From assembly GCF_003337275.1 (NCBI RefSeq), contig NZ_QPJQ01000012.1:35314-99313 (forward strand): 64,000 nt of DNA, given 5' to 3'. Under the pieces are notes generated by a model. That model did not search any database. It worked only from the letters and a program-made list of their open reading frames with translations, and was not told the origin of the DNA. Below are positions 36,153 to 46,450 of the stretch, one piece after another; the stretch's first letter is position 1, and each line of letters starts with the position of its first letter. This DNA comes from Marinomonas foliarum (GTDB lineage: Bacteria > Pseudomonadota > Gammaproteobacteria > Pseudomonadales > Marinomonadaceae). A program made the position numbers and the translations under genes.

Positions 36153-36413
36153 CTAGGCTTTTTCAGCCGCTAGTCTGGTGGCTTTTATATAGCCCTGAAG
36201 CGTATCTTTTAGCTGAAGTCGCTGCTTCTTCAGCTGTTCTTCTTCTGTAGTGCTCGCAGGAATGATTTCTTGCTCCATTTTTTCGACAGATTTGGTGAGA
36301 TGGTTATATTCGTCGTAGAGTTTCCTGAAATGCGCATCATCCATTTTTAGTTGATGGATATCCTCTTTGAATTCAGGGAATTCGTTTACCAGAGCATGAT
36401 CTTCAATCGGCAT
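36153..36413 (-). CDS. YdcH-family (DUF465) small coiled-coil protein
   Basis: 86 residues, charged, almost wholly helical: DAHFRKLYDEYNHLTKSVEKME, a central gap at IIPASTTEEEQLKKQR, and LQGYIKATR. This is the DUF465/YdcH pattern, whose function is unknown. It has its own short unit between the receptor and DUF748 genes. Confidence 0.85.
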   Translation of the reverse strand: MPIEDHALVNEFPEFKEDIHQLKMDDAHFRKLYDEYNHLTKSVEKMEQEIIPASTTEEEQLKKQRLQLKDTLQGYIKATRLAAEKA

Positions 36414-36590
36414 AACTGTCTCCTTTAAGTATTTACTTTAAGTTTAGGTTAGCCTACTTAAGCAGTTGTGCACTTGATGCTTGTCAGGCTTTCCTTAAAT
36501 AGTTATGGCTTGTTATTGGTGAATTTCAATGATGACGCATTCAGTTTATGGAAGAGTCCATAGTTTGCTGGGGGATTTGCTTTTTTTTGA

Positions 36591-36624
36591 CAAAAAAACC
36601 GCAGTGGCTCGCGCCACTGCGGTT
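36591..36624 (-). terminator. Rho-independent terminator of the DUF748 gene
   Basis: Perfect 10-bp stem (CCGCAGTGGC / GCCACTGCGG) with a TCGC loop. On the minus strand it is followed by seven T residues, 18 bp after the stop. Confidence 0.9.
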
Positions 36625-36641
36625 GTGTTTTGGGAGAAGTG

Positions 36642-39600
36642 TTAGAAGTTTAACTCTACTCTTGGCTTGCTGCTTCGAGAAAGGTCAACTTCAGGTGTGC
36701 ATAGGTAGACACGAGAAGATGCGATACCTTCGTTGACCAAATAGTCTTTTAGGTTATCTGCGCGTTTTTGCGCTAAGTTGATAGCCTCATCTCTGGTGTC
36801 TTGGTCGATGGACACGGGTGGTTTCTCAAGACCTAAATCAAGGTAGCTTGTTATAGCACATGCTTTTAGCTGACTGTCTTTTTTGTCTTTCATTAGCGCT
36901 ACCAGTTGTTCAAGGAAGGCGTCTTGAGCGTCATTTAACTGTTCGTCCTCAGCTTCAAATATTAACGGTTCGACACGAATTTTTAGTAGCTGATCACCTG
37001 CAAACTGCGCGATGCTAATAACATTGGCGTAAGGAATGAAGGTTTGCATCAAGTAGGTGCTAGAGGCGGCATAAAGCGCCTTTTTAACTGGTAAGAATAA
37101 GAAATCTGTCCAGCCAAACTCAGGGTTTTCTATGTCACCAGAAAGCGGGATATTCAAATCAATATTGTTGTCTCTGTCTTTCAATACACTAACGGCAATA
37201 TTCAGAGGTACGGCACCGGCTTTCATTACTGAGTTGCTTTCTTGGCGGCCACCTAAATCAAACTCCCTTAGTACTATGTTTGAGCTGCCATTTAAAACGC
37301 CGTCTTTTGCATTGAGCTTGAGATCTAAATCCAATTGCCCAGAATCAATTTGATAACCTAGGACATTGGCGATGTAAGAAGAGAAGGGCGGTAATTCTGC
37401 CTCGTTCACCACAACTTCAGTGTTTAACGTTAGCTTGTCGGCAAGTGGCCAAATAGTCGCATCGGCTTGTAATGTTGTATATTTGCCGTTGCGAGCTTTA
37501 AAAGCAAAGACAGTTGCTTGGTCTTTTTTCGTGGTATTTAGGTCTCGCAGAGACAATGTTTCTATGTCTAGTGCGCGTTTTAGCATGGGAGAAATGCTTT
37601 TATCTTGGAAGTAAAAGCGAGATTTTCCTGTTGTATCGTATGCGTCGAGAATGACGTAGTAAGGTGCTTTAAAGGCCGTGTCTTGTTCGTTCTCAAGTGT
37701 GCTTTTAGCATCTTCGACTCTTGGTACTTGTGATTTTTGAGTGTTTTCTGTAGGGGCTTTTTGCTCTTCCGCTTCAGTAAACACCAGGTTTTCAATATTC
37801 TGTTGAGCATCCAGCATTAAGTTAATATCAAGCGCGTCTGCGGTGATTTTTTTGATATCTGCACCATCTTGGTTGGCTTTTAATCGCTCTACTTTAAGGC
37901 TGTTTAGATGGCCTAGCGCGGGTAAAACTGTTTTATCATTTTGTGCGCTGATAAGTTCTGAGAAAGTGAAATCCATAATGCTTAATTGTGATAAGGAAGC
38001 CTCAAAGTCGCTGTCTTGTTGGGTAAATGAAAGGCTGTTGATATCCGCGTTTTTCCATGAAGCAATGCGCTTATTATTGGTTAACTTGCTGTCTAGAGAT
38101 TCACTGCTGAAGTTAAGGTTAATACCTTCTACACGTGGTGCTTCTTGACCTGCTTGATCGACATTGAGCTGATCTGCTGTCAGGGTTGCAGCACCAAGGG
38201 AAACATGTTTCTCGTCACTTTGGGTGGCATTTAATCCTTTAATATCGATCGACAGTTTAGAGTTTTGTGCCGACAGGCTGTCGCTGTCTTTTTGTAATGC
38301 TAGCGTATTAGATAGATTGAATACGTCGTAGTTGGCGGTATTTCCCGCTTGCTGAACAGTTAGTTCATTGCTTTGTACGTCAGCAATCAAAGAGGCTGTC
38401 ATAGCTTCTGTTGAATCCATTGAAAAAGCTACTTCGTTCAAGGCTATTCGCAATTGTTTGTTCTGGACGGCAAGACTGTCTAGTGACAGAGCAAGCTCAT
38501 TTAAGCCCAGCTCGGTAGAGGCAAGGTTAGCCGTCAGACCAGTTTCTTCATCCTGTTTGACATCAAAAGGTGCTTTCAGTGTTAGGTCGTTAAATTCTAC
38601 TTGTTGTTGCGCTTGGGTAATAAGTGATTTGCCTAGCTGCACATCAAGATCGCCTGTTGCGGTTAAGCCTAGTTCATTTTGTTTTACATCAAAGGGTGTG
38701 CTTAGTTTTACGCTATTAAGTTTTGCGTTAAGGTCTGCTTGCGCAAAAGCTGGCATGTCCAGTTGCATATCTAGCTTACCTTTTGCGGTTAAGTCCGCAT
38801 TATTTCGCGAAACATCAAAGGGAACGTTTAGGGCCAGTTTCTCAAGTTGTGCTTGCAACTCCCCTTGGGCAAAGGATGACTGGCTGGATTGGAGGTCCAA
38901 AGTACCTATCGCCGTTAATTGCTCAGCAGAAACAAAATGGATATTGGCTTTTGAAAGTGCCAGTGATGTGGACTTTGTGGTGGCTTTGTCTTGCTCGTTT
39001 AATGGCAAATCAAGGTTGTTGATTTGAGCATTCAGCGAAAGATTTTTAATATCAAAAACAGGTGCGTTATTAACGAGTTGTTGTGAAAATTGTAGGCTAG
39101 CTTCTAACTCCAACTGTCCTTTTCCTTTATTGTACGGCGCAGGTAGAAAGTGACGAAAGCTCTCTATCAGAATACGTGTATTTTGGATAGAAAGGTCGGC
39201 GCTGGCTTGTTCTGGTGAGTAGTCAAATTGGCTGTCTAATGACAATGCAGTGTCATTCAATAAGGCTGATAGCGCAATGTCACCTTCCCATGTCAGTTCC
39301 TGACCAGAAAAACCTTCGATGGATAAATTGCTAATGGTAAGCGTATCGGCTTGTGCTGGAACGTTTAAATCTGGTTGACGAGACAGTTTGACTTGGCTGT
39401 CAGTGAAGGTGAAAGCAGGTAGTTTTATAGACCAAGGCGTACTGGTGTTTTCTTCAGTTTGTTCTGTGTCAGTGACTTCTTGTTCAGGCTCTTGTTGATC
39501 TTCTGGTGTGGCGAATTGCGACGTATTAATACCGGCCACTATCCAGTCTTTTTCTTGTTGAGTGACTAGCAAGTTTAAGCCGTCGATCTTAGCTTGTGAT

Positions 39601-39890
39601 ATATGGACAGTTTTAGTGAAGAGTGGCCATATTTCAACTTCAACAATGGCACGCTTTAATGTGAGTGTGTCTTGGCTCTTGTCATTAATGACGATGTTTT
39701 TTAAGTCTATTTTGGGCGGAAAAAAATCAACAGATAGTTTGCCGACGGTGAGATCTTCACTTTGTTCTTGGAAGTAATTTTTTAGGTAATATTCCGCAAT
39801 AAATGGCGTGACTAACCAAGTGAGGGTGATTAAACCTGTCAAAGCGGCAAAAGGATAAAAGACAAAGTGTCGAAAATGTCGGCGTGTCAT
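36642..39890 (-). CDS. DUF748 (AsmA-like) envelope protein
   Basis: 1082 residues with an N-terminal membrane anchor (FAALTGLITLTWLVTPFIA). Most of the length is beta-rich AsmA/DUF748 repeat sequence, including three diverged copies of a module around PFDV.(Q/N)..(L/G)LTA.G.LD.QL (about 340-460). A C-terminal block of about 150 residues (QKRADNLKDYLVNEGIASSRVYL) resembles the end of OmpA-like domains in these proteins. AsmA-type proteins bridge inner and outer membranes and are thought to carry phospholipid; that role is inferred. The start at 39890 is the only sensible ATG. Confidence 0.85.
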   Translation of the reverse strand: MTRRHFRHFVFYPFAALTGLITLTWLVTPFIAEYYLKNYFQEQSEDLTVGKLSVDFFPPKIDLKNIVINDKSQDTLTLKRAIVEVEIWPLFTKTVHISQAKIDGLNLLVTQQEKDWIVAGINTSQFATPEDQQEPEQEVTDTEQTEENTSTPWSIKLPAFTFTDSQVKLSRQPDLNVPAQADTLTISNLSIEGFSGQELTWEGDIALSALLNDTALSLDSQFDYSPEQASADLSIQNTRILIESFRHFLPAPYNKGKGQLELEASLQFSQQLVNNAPVFDIKNLSLNAQINNLDLPLNEQDKATTKSTSLALSKANIHFVSAEQLTAIGTLDLQSSQSSFAQGELQAQLEKLALNVPFDVSRNNADLTAKGKLDMQLDMPAFAQADLNAKLNSVKLSTPFDVKQNELGLTATGDLDVQLGKSLITQAQQQVEFNDLTLKAPFDVKQDEETGLTANLASTELGLNELALSLDSLAVQNKQLRIALNEVAFSMDSTEAMTASLIADVQSNELTVQQAGNTANYDVFNLSNTLALQKDSDSLSAQNSKLSIDIKGLNATQSDEKHVSLGAATLTADQLNVDQAGQEAPRVEGINLNFSSESLDSKLTNNKRIASWKNADINSLSFTQQDSDFEASLSQLSIMDFTFSELISAQNDKTVLPALGHLNSLKVERLKANQDGADIKKITADALDINLMLDAQQNIENLVFTEAEEQKAPTENTQKSQVPRVEDAKSTLENEQDTAFKAPYYVILDAYDTTGKSRFYFQDKSISPMLKRALDIETLSLRDLNTTKKDQATVFAFKARNGKYTTLQADATIWPLADKLTLNTEVVVNEAELPPFSSYIANVLGYQIDSGQLDLDLKLNAKDGVLNGSSNIVLREFDLGGRQESNSVMKAGAVPLNIAVSVLKDRDNNIDLNIPLSGDIENPEFGWTDFLFLPVKKALYAASSTYLMQTFIPYANVISIAQFAGDQLLKIRVEPLIFEAEDEQLNDAQDAFLEQLVALMKDKKDSQLKACAITSYLDLGLEKPPVSIDQDTRDEAINLAQKRADNLKDYLVNEGIASSRVYLCTPEVDLSRSSKPRVELNF

Positions 39891-39932
39891 AGAATAAAGT
39901 GCCTTTTAAAAAATAAGTAATAGGTGAATAGT

Positions 39933-40337
39933 TTAAGCTTCTTCGTCTTTTTCTTCGGCAATATTTTTACTTTCAGACCGTAAAGGTAAGCGTAATAAAT
40001 ACGTTGTCACACACAGACCAATAAAGACAAGTCCAATCGTCGCCCAAATACGCGAAACAATAAAGATCGAAATGGCCATTCCTGCCCACATAAAAATGAT
40101 GGCTCTGTTTCTGGCTTTTTTGGGGATACCATCGGAAGATTGCCAATCATTGATTATTGGTCCAAAAAACTTATGCTCAATGAGCCAAGTGTGGAAACGT
40201 TCGGAGGATTTTGAAAAGCACCAAGCCGCCAATAGCACCAATGGTGTAGTGGGGAGTAAGGGGAGAAAAATACCAATAATGCCAGTGATGAGAGAAAACC
40301 ACCCTAGCATTAAATATAAAATTCGCTTTCCTTGCAT
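39933..40337 (-). CDS. YbaN-family (DUF454) inner-membrane protein
   Basis: About 134 residues with the DUF454 hallmark LGWFSLITGIIGIFLPLLPTTPLVLLAAWCFSKSSERFH, then two membrane helices. E. coli YbaN begins at the equivalent MQ, so I prefer the ATG at 40337 to 40373. Function unknown. It is upstream of the DUF748 gene, 42 bp away, possibly one unit. Confidence 0.85.
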   Translation of the reverse strand: MQGKRILYLMLGWFSLITGIIGIFLPLLPTTPLVLLAAWCFSKSSERFHTWLIEHKFFGPIINDWQSSDGIPKKARNRAIIFMWAGMAISIFIVSRIWATIGLVFIGLCVTTYLLRLPLRSESKNIAEEKDEEA

Positions 40338-40402
40338 AAGCTTGCCCACATAATGGTCAGAGAAAACGGGCATGAATGAATCAGCCCGTTTTTATTATGG
40401 CG

Positions 40403-41071
40403 CTATTTTCCTGAATGGAAAATAGCTTCCATACTATTTTCTGCTTCGTTTTCAACCAGTGGCCAGCCGCCAAGGCGTTTTAAACGGTTTACCATTTCAC
40501 AGAATAGCTCTGCGGTTTTTTCGGTATCGTATTTGGCAGAGTGTGCTTCTGCGTTGCTAAACGGAATAGACGCTGCTTCACAGGCTTTTGCTAATACTGT
40601 TTGTCCAAACACCAAACCGGCTAAACTGGCGGTGTCAAAGCTAGAAAAAGGATGGAATGGATTGCGTTTTATATCCACTCGCTCAATGGCGGCGTTTAAA
40701 AAACCGTGGTCAAATGCGGCATTATGACCAACAAGAATGGCACGTTTACAGCCAACAGACTTTAGCTCTTTTCGAACTTTGCTAAACATTTGGCCAAGTG
40801 CTTCACTTTCTGGCATGTCTAGTCTATCGGGTGCAAAAGGGTCTATGCCTGTAAAGTCTAGCGCTGCTTTTTCAAGGTTTGCGCCTTCAAACGGCTTAAT
40901 CAAAAACTCTAATGTTTCGTGGATATATAAGTCGCCATTTTCATCCATTCTTAGGATACTGGCTGCCATTTCTAACAAAGCATCTGTTTTTTGATTAAAG
41001 CCTGCGGTCTCTACGTCGATAACAACAGGTAGGAAGCCGCGGAATCTATCTTTGATTTCATGGTTTGACAA
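40403..41071 (-). CDS. rnt: Ribonuclease T
   Basis: 222 residues, DEDD 3'-5' exonuclease that trims tRNA and other RNA ends and 23S rRNA 3' ends. Exo motifs: [21 protein letters not shown] (DxE), [16 protein letters not shown], and [15 protein letters not shown] (HxxxxD). Near motY and argG, as in Pseudomonas. Confidence 0.95.
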   Translation of the reverse strand: MSNHEIKDRFRGFLPVVIDVETAGFNQKTDALLEMAASILRMDENGDLYIHETLEFLIKPFEGANLEKAALDFTGIDPFAPDRLDMPESEALGQMFSKVRKELKSVGCKRAILVGHNAAFDHGFLNAAIERVDIKRNPFHPFSSFDTASLAGLVFGQTVLAKACEAASIPFSNAEAHSAKYDTEKTAELFCEMVNRLKRLGGWPLVENEAENSMEAIFHSGK

Positions 41072-41166
41072 AAGAAGGTCCTTAATTCTGCCGCTTGATC
41101 AACAGTAACGGTATACAATAGGATCGGATCATAACACATTTGATAATGCTTGAACGAGATGTCTAA

Positions 41167-42054
41167 ATGGGAATTCCCCAACAACTTCTAATTCGCACCA
41201 CTTTTTTATTGCTGGCTTGTGCTCCCTTTGCACAAGCCAATGCCATAACCCATTACCAATCCGGAATTACGAATTCTGAATGGTTGCTTACGGGGGATAT
41301 TTTTTCGTGCAGTTTAACGCACCCAGTCCCTAATTATGGTGAAGGCCACTTTATCAAAGAAGCAGGCGAGCCGATGAAGTTTATTCTTCAGCCACGAAAT
41401 GAAAAATTAGGCCCAGGTCAGGTGTATATCCTGTCGCAAGCGCCAGATTGGTCTCCGGGCACTAAACCAGAAACCTTAGATATTCTTCCTTATCCTGGAT
41501 ACGGGTTAACTGTTGAAGTTGGTGGTAAGGTAGCTGAGCGTATGCTTAGCAGCTTGGACCGAGGCCGTCATCCCGTGGTTGCAGGTACCGCATGGGAAAA
41601 TAACCGCGAAACCGTGGAAGTAGGGTTGTCTAATATTAACTTTGCGCCAGCCTATAATGAATTTAGACGTTGTTTAGCTAGCTTGTTACCCGTTAACTAC
41701 GATCAGATCGCTAGAACAGCGGCTTTGTTTCCGACGAATGGCGTAAATCTGACAGATCGTATTCGCGCACGTCTGGATCTGGTGGCTTTGTACGTATCGT
41801 CGGATCCTACGGTGGAATACATTTATATTGATGGTCACACCGACATTATCGGTTCTCGTCGAGACAACCGTGAGCTTTCCAAAGTTCGTGCGGAAAAAGT
41901 TACGGCTTATTTGTTAGAAAAAGGCGTGCCTGCGGCAAAAATCATTTCGCGATATCATGGCGAGCGTTATCCATCTGCTAGCAATAATAGCAGCCAAGGT
42001 CGAGAGCGTAACCGACGTGTGACAATTCGTTTGGAAAAAAATGACGCAAGTTGA
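41167..42054 (+). CDS. motY: Sodium-type flagellar protein MotY
   Basis: 295 residues. Signal peptide (to about residue 25). The N-terminal stator-binding region includes FILQPRNEKLGPGQVYILSQAPDWSPG. The C-terminal OmpA-like peptidoglycan-binding domain contains YIDGHTDIIGSRRDNRELSKVRAEKV and RNRRVTIRL. MotY forms the T-ring that anchors the stator of polar flagella. The order rnt-motY-argG matches Pseudomonas, apart from pyrC, which lies between rnt and motY there. Confidence 0.9.
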   Translation: MGIPQQLLIRTTFLLLACAPFAQANAITHYQSGITNSEWLLTGDIFSCSLTHPVPNYGEGHFIKEAGEPMKFILQPRNEKLGPGQVYILSQAPDWSPGTKPETLDILPYPGYGLTVEVGGKVAERMLSSLDRGRHPVVAGTAWENNRETVEVGLSNINFAPAYNEFRRCLASLLPVNYDQIARTAALFPTNGVNLTDRIRARLDLVALYVSSDPTVEYIYIDGHTDIIGSRRDNRELSKVRAEKVTAYLLEKGVPAAKIISRYHGERYPSASNNSSQGRERNRRVTIRLEKNDAS

Positions 42055-42086
42055 TTCATAAGTTTTCCGTTCGTCTTTAATTTCTT

Positions 42087-42133
42087 AAAAAGCCCCGTTT
42101 TAGCGGAATTATCTGCGTGAAACGGGGCTTTTT
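42087..42133 (+). terminator. Rho-independent terminator of motY
   Basis: AAAAAGCCCCGTTT pairs with AAACGGGGCTTTTT at the ends of a 19-base loop. Confidence 0.88.
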
Positions 42134-42255
42134 ACTTGCTAAGCAAGAATCGAAATCTTACACTTGTAGCCCCTTTTTTAAATTATTTGCGCCGCCATGT
42201 ACTGGTTTGAAGGCATTGGCGTGGGAGCGCGAGCTCGTTGAGGAGAATAGAGATA

Positions 42256-43488
42256 ATGTCTGACGTGAAGAAGGTAGTGCTTGCCTATTCGGGCGGCCTA
42301 GACACTTCGGTAATCGTGAAGTGGCTTCAAGAAGAGTATAACTGTGAAGTGGTTACCTTTACCGCTGATTTGGGTCAGGGTGAGGAAGTTGAACCAGCTC
42401 GCGCTAAAGCTCAAGCGTTGGGTATTAAGGAAATCTACATTGAAGATTTGCGCGAAGAATTTGTTCGTGACTTCGTTTTCCCTATGTTCCGTGCTAACAC
42501 TATTTACGAAGGCGAATACCTTTTAGGTACGTCTATTGCGCGTCCTTTGATCGCTAAACGCTTGATTGAGATTGCCAATGAGACAGGCGCTGATGCGATT
42601 TCTCACGGCGCAACAGGTAAAGGTAACGACCAAGTACGTTTTGAGCTTGGTGCTTATGCATTGAAACCTGGAGTTAAAGTGATCGCTCCATGGCGTGAAT
42701 GGGACTTAACGTCTCGTGAAACTCTAATGGCGTACTGCGAGAAGCACAATATTCCAGTTGATTTTTCAACTAAGAAGAAAAAATCTCCTTACTCTATGGA
42801 CGCCAACCTACTGCACATCTCTTTTGAGGGTGATCAGCTGGAAGACCCGTGGACAGAGCCAGAAGATGATATGTGGCGTTGGTCTGTATCTCCTGAAGAT
42901 GCGCCAAATGAAGCAACTTACATCGAAATCGGTTACGAAAAAGGCGACCCAGTTTCTATTAATGGCGAAGCTATGTCTCCTGCAACCATCTTGGAAACAT
43001 TGAACAAGGTTGGTGGCGCGAACGGTATTGGCCGTGTAGACATTGTTGAAAACCGTTTTGTTGGTATGAAAGCACGTGGTTGTTATGAAACCCCTGGTGG
43101 CACCATCATGATGCGTGCACACCGTGCTATTGAGTCTATTACGCTAGACCGTGAAGCGATGCACTTGAAAGACGAAATGATGCCTCGTTACGCAAAAATC
43201 ATTTACAACGGTTTCTGGTGGTCTGAAGAGCGTCGCATGATGCAAGCGATGATCGATGCGTCTCAGAAATATGTTAACGGTACGGTTCGTCTTAAATTGT
43301 ACAAAGGCAATGTTACAGTTGTTGGTCGTCAATCTGAAAACAGCTTGTTCGATAGCTCTATCGCAACATTTGAAGACGATGCTGGTGCTTACGACCAGAA
43401 AGACGCAGCAGGCTTTATTAAGCTGAATGCGCTTCGTATGCGTATTGCAGCTCAAAAAGGCCGTGGCTTTCTAGATAACGACAAGTAA
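42256..43488 (+). CDS. argG: Argininosuccinate synthase
   Basis: About 410 residues; joins citrulline and aspartate with ATP in arginine synthesis. The N-terminal P-loop is [17 protein letters not shown]; later blocks are [37 protein letters not shown] and [12 protein letters not shown], as in the short bacterial type. I took the ATG at 42256, preceded by a GAGGAG site, over an in-frame codon at 42238. Confidence 0.97.
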   Translation: MSDVKKVVLAYSGGLDTSVIVKWLQEEYNCEVVTFTADLGQGEEVEPARAKAQALGIKEIYIEDLREEFVRDFVFPMFRANTIYEGEYLLGTSIARPLIAKRLIEIANETGADAISHGATGKGNDQVRFELGAYALKPGVKVIAPWREWDLTSRETLMAYCEKHNIPVDFSTKKKKSPYSMDANLLHISFEGDQLEDPWTEPEDDMWRWSVSPEDAPNEATYIEIGYEKGDPVSINGEAMSPATILETLNKVGGANGIGRVDIVENRFVGMKARGCYETPGGTIMMRAHRAIESITLDREAMHLKDEMMPRYAKIIYNGFWWSEERRMMQAMIDASQKYVNGTVRLKLYKGNVTVVGRQSENSLFDSSIATFEDDAGAYDQKDAAGFIKLNALRMRIAAQKGRGFLDNDK

Positions 43489-43518
43489 TTCTTGGTCGTT
43501 TTAGAAAATTAAGCTTTT

Positions 43519-43556
43519 AAAAAACGCTCCGTTCTTGCAGAATTGGAGCGTTTTTT
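43519..43556 (+). terminator. Rho-independent terminator of argG
   Basis: AAAAACGCTCC and GGAGCGTTTTT pair, with the T run continuing. Confidence 0.9.
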
Positions 43557-43666
43557 ATTTTTGTACACTTGGTCAATGTTTGTTCGTCGATCAACTGAGT
43601 TTATCGCTTAATATGTTTGTTAGGCTTGTATACCGAGAAGCATGTTCGCACTGAAGGAAGGGAATA

Positions 43667-44560
43667 ATGGCAATATATAACGTAGGCTCGATTAACCTCG
43701 ACCATCTTTATCAGCTTGATCACTTTGTTCGACCTGGCGAGACAATGGCATCAGACAGCTACCAGTGTTTATTGGGGGGAAAGGGCGCGAATCAATCAGT
43801 GGCGTTAGCAAAAGCGGGCGCGGATGTGAAACATGTCGGCGCGCTTCATCACAGTGACCAAGCGGTTATTGATCAGCTTGAATCCCTTGGTGTCAATACA
43901 GACTTGATTAAGCGGGTAGATGTGCCAACCGGTCATGCGATTATTCAGCTAACTAAAGAGGCAGAAAACTCGATTATTTTGTACCAAGGCGCTAATCATG
44001 CGCTGACAGAAGAACAAATTGATAATGTGCTTTCTAATGCGAGTGAAGGTGACTGGGTGTTGTTGCAAAATGAAACAAACCTGATCGAATATACCATGCG
44101 CAAAGCGCAAGAGAACAAAGTTAAGGTCGCATTTAATCCAGCGCCTATGGATGCAGAATTAACGCGCAACGTGCTGGATTTAGTCGACTTGCTGATTGTT
44201 AATGAAGTAGAGGCAATGGATCTGATTGGTACTGCGGATATAGACAGCACCATTGACGCGTTTCCAAAAGTTTACCCAGAACTTGCTGTGTTGATGACCC
44301 TTGGCAAAGCGGGTGTTTGCTATTTTGATGGGGAAGAGCATTTATCTGTAAAAGCTTTCTCCGTTGAAGCGGTTGATACCACTGCAGCGGGCGATACCTT
44401 TATTGGCTTTTGCTTGTCTTCTCTAATGAATGGTGAAGATATGGCGCGGGCTATTACTCGTGCCTGTGCAGCATCCGCTATTTGCGTAACTCGCTTAGGA
44501 GCAGCTTCTTCCATTCCAACACAAGATGAAGTGACGGCCTTTCTTGCCAAGAACAGTTAG
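43667..44560 (+). CDS. rbsK: Ribokinase (PfkB family)
   Basis: 297 residues. Phosphorylates ribose, or a similar sugar, with ATP. The PfkB motifs are present: the N-terminal GGKGANQSVALAKAGADV and the C-terminal AVDTTAAGDTFIGFC with the catalytic Asp. Next to the nucleoside hydrolase at 44607, which releases ribose, so the pair makes a nucleoside-salvage unit. Confidence 0.9.
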   Translation: MAIYNVGSINLDHLYQLDHFVRPGETMASDSYQCLLGGKGANQSVALAKAGADVKHVGALHHSDQAVIDQLESLGVNTDLIKRVDVPTGHAIIQLTKEAENSIILYQGANHALTEEQIDNVLSNASEGDWVLLQNETNLIEYTMRKAQENKVKVAFNPAPMDAELTRNVLDLVDLLIVNEVEAMDLIGTADIDSTIDAFPKVYPELAVLMTLGKAGVCYFDGEEHLSVKAFSVEAVDTTAAGDTFIGFCLSSLMNGEDMARAITRACAASAICVTRLGAASSIPTQDEVTAFLAKNS

Positions 44561-44606
44561 CCAAAATACACAGCCAACAACGAATAGTTAAAAGAGGAAT
44601 TTAAAC

Positions 44607-45548
44607 ATGGCTCGTAAGATTATTATTGATACAGATCCTGGTATAGACGATGCAATGGCGATCTTTTTTGCCTTTCAAGCACCACAGCTTGAGGTGTTGG
44701 GTCTAACGACGACATTCGGTAATGTGTCAGTGGATTTGGCAACGCAAAATGCCATTACATTGACTGAAATTGCGAAAGTAAATGTGCCTGTTGCTAAAGG
44801 CGTTGCCGTACCAAGTAAGATAGCGCCGCGTCCGCATCCTGACTTTGTGCATGGTGCTGATGGTTTTGGCAATATCAATTGGCCAGCGCCGCAAGGCAAG
44901 GCAATTGAAAAAGGCGCTGCGCAATTTATTGTTGATACTGTTCGAGAGTTCCCAGGTGAAGTGACTATTATCGCGCTTGGTCCGCTAGGTAACTTGGCAA
45001 AAGCGCTTGAGCTTGACCCAGAAGTAGCCAACTTGGTTGATGAAGTTGTTCTAATGGGCGGCACTGCTATTGAATATGGTAACGTATCGCCAGTGGCAGA
45101 AGCGAACATCATGAATGACCCGCATGCGGCAGATATGGTGTTCACTGCAGCTTGGCAGGTGACTATGATTGGTCTAGATGTTACGCATCAAGTATTACTT
45201 GATAACAGTGTTTTGGATCGAATCAAGCAAGCGAATCCTGCAGAAGGTGGTTTCTTGTATGACTGCGCTCAGCATTACATCAATTTCTACAGCAGTCGTT
45301 TTGATATGGATGGTTGTTACTTCCATGATGCATCGACGATTGCTTATGTAATGGATCCAAGTATTTTTGGTGTCGAGCTTGGCGCGGTGCGTGTTGCTTG
45401 TGAAGGCATTGGTATTGGACAAACTATTTTTGCACCACAAGGAATGAGCTTCCCTGAACCACATTGGACAGATGTACCAATGACGCAGGTTTGTATGGAA
45501 GTAGACAGCAAAAAATTATTAACCTTGTTTGAGACAACCTTGTCTTAA
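44607..45548 (+). CDS. Inosine-uridine preferring nucleoside hydrolase
   Basis: 313 residues of the IunH family, hydrolysing nucleosides to base and ribose. The calcium-binding N-terminus is IIIDTDPGIDDAMAI, the hallmark DTDPGxDDA. EVTIIALGPLGNLAKALE, MGGTAIEYGNVSPVAEANI and DPHAADMVF are typical. Which of the RihA/B/C activities it has is not clear. Co-transcribed with rbsK, with 46 bp between them. Confidence 0.92.
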   Translation: MARKIIIDTDPGIDDAMAIFFAFQAPQLEVLGLTTTFGNVSVDLATQNAITLTEIAKVNVPVAKGVAVPSKIAPRPHPDFVHGADGFGNINWPAPQGKAIEKGAAQFIVDTVREFPGEVTIIALGPLGNLAKALELDPEVANLVDEVVLMGGTAIEYGNVSPVAEANIMNDPHAADMVFTAAWQVTMIGLDVTHQVLLDNSVLDRIKQANPAEGGFLYDCAQHYINFYSSRFDMDGCYFHDASTIAYVMDPSIFGVELGAVRVACEGIGIGQTIFAPQGMSFPEPHWTDVPMTQVCMEVDSKKLLTLFETTLS

Positions 45549-45575
45549 ACCGTTAGAATGGCGCAATCAAACTTG

Positions 45576-45607
45576 AAGGCATGGAGCATAACGTCCGTGC
45601 CTTTTTT
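45576..45607 (+). terminator. Rho-independent terminator of the nucleoside hydrolase gene
   Basis: AAGGCATGG pairs with CCGTGCCTT (one G-T), then a TTTTTT run, directly after the operon. Confidence 0.82.
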
Positions 45608-45625
45608 ATTTATAAAGAGAAATAT

Positions 45626-45898
45626 ATGAAATTATTAGTAAGAAACCTTGCCCGTAACACGACAGAAGAAGAGCTAAGAAGCTTGTTTGCCGTTCATGGA
45701 ACGTTGCAGTCTTGTACTATCGTTATGGACAAAGAAACGGGTGAATCTAAAGGCTTTGCCTTTGTTGAAATGCCAAAAGTTGGTGAAGCGAAAGTTGCGA
45801 TCAAAACGTTAAACGGCATGGATGTTGATGGTTCTAAAATCCGCGTTAAGAAAGCCGAAGAAACAGCGAAAAAAGCGGACAGTGACGACGCAGAATAA
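45626..45898 (+). CDS. Small RRM-type RNA-binding protein
   Basis: 90 residues, a single RNA-recognition motif: RNP2 LLVRNLARNT at the N-terminus and RNP1 GFAFVEMP at about 47. Then a Lys/Glu-rich tail (KAEETAKKADSDDAE). Small single-RRM proteins of this kind are often cold-induced RNA chaperones. The ATG at 45626 follows an AAAGAGA site; the upstream frame overlaps the terminator of the previous gene. Confidence 0.9.
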   Translation: MKLLVRNLARNTTEEELRSLFAVHGTLQSCTIVMDKETGESKGFAFVEMPKVGEAKVAIKTLNGMDVDGSKIRVKKAEETAKKADSDDAE

Positions 45899-45945
45899 AA
45901 CTCACGCCTAGTTATCCGCTATCCTAGCTTGTCTACTGCTGTGAG

Positions 45946-46272
45946 CTAGGAATGAGCGTCAGCGAACTCTTTGATAAAGTTCACGTCTTTATCTGAAATA
46001 GTATGGTAAGACAGTTTTATATAGTGCTTATTATGCTCGTTAAAGACATCCAGTTGCGGGTCACATAATACTTTTAGCGTGGCTATTTTCCCCTCATGAA
46101 TTGCTTTCAACTCTAGCTTCACCATTTTAGACCCTTGTAAACCTTCAGGTGCTTCCACTTCTATCATTTGTGTTGATATGTGTGTGCAATGAATAGACAT
46201 GGTTTTGCCATTGGTTAAATACAATGTGCCTGTCCAAAAGCAGCGAACGTAAGGCGAATGTGAAATAGACAT
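45946..46272 (-). CDS. Possible PilZ-type protein
   Basis: 108 residues. Beta-rich, with strand pattern like PilZ domains: LYLTNGKTMSIHCTHIS, MVKLELKAIHEGKIATL. The Arg-rich RxxxR c-di-GMP motif is not visible, so the assignment is weak. I chose the ATG at 46272 because of an AAGGAT site with 7-bp spacing; the frame stays open to 46413. Confidence 0.55.
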   Translation of the reverse strand: MSISHSPYVRCFWTGTLYLTNGKTMSIHCTHISTQMIEVEAPEGLQGSKMVKLELKAIHEGKIATLKVLCDPQLDVFNEHNKHYIKLSYHTISDKDVNFIKEFADAHS

Positions 46273-46379
46273 TGTTCTATCCTTTACTGGGTGAAGATCC
46301 AAGGGCGTTGATGACTTTTCTAGGATAGCCATTATAGTGCAAGATGCTAGACAAGTGATAGCTAGATAAAACTGATATG

Positions 46380-46420
46380 AATCAAGGTGTTGCTGGGAAC
46401 TTATTGGCAACACCTTGATT
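46380..46420. terminator. Hairpin between the transaminase and PilZ-type genes
   Basis: Perfect 14-bp stem (AATCAAGGTGTTGC / GCAACACCTTGATT) with a 13-base loop. On the minus strand it lies 31 bp after the transaminase stop, but the T run is weak, so factor-dependent termination is possible. Confidence 0.6.
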
Positions 46421-46450
46421 AGAGTGTATTACTAAGGCTGGTAGCGTCTG

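Noticed and set aside
38368..39027. Long plus-strand open frame (219 codons) opposite the DUF748 gene
   Set aside because: Antisense shadow of a well-supported gene, with Ser/Cys-rich composition typical of such shadows.
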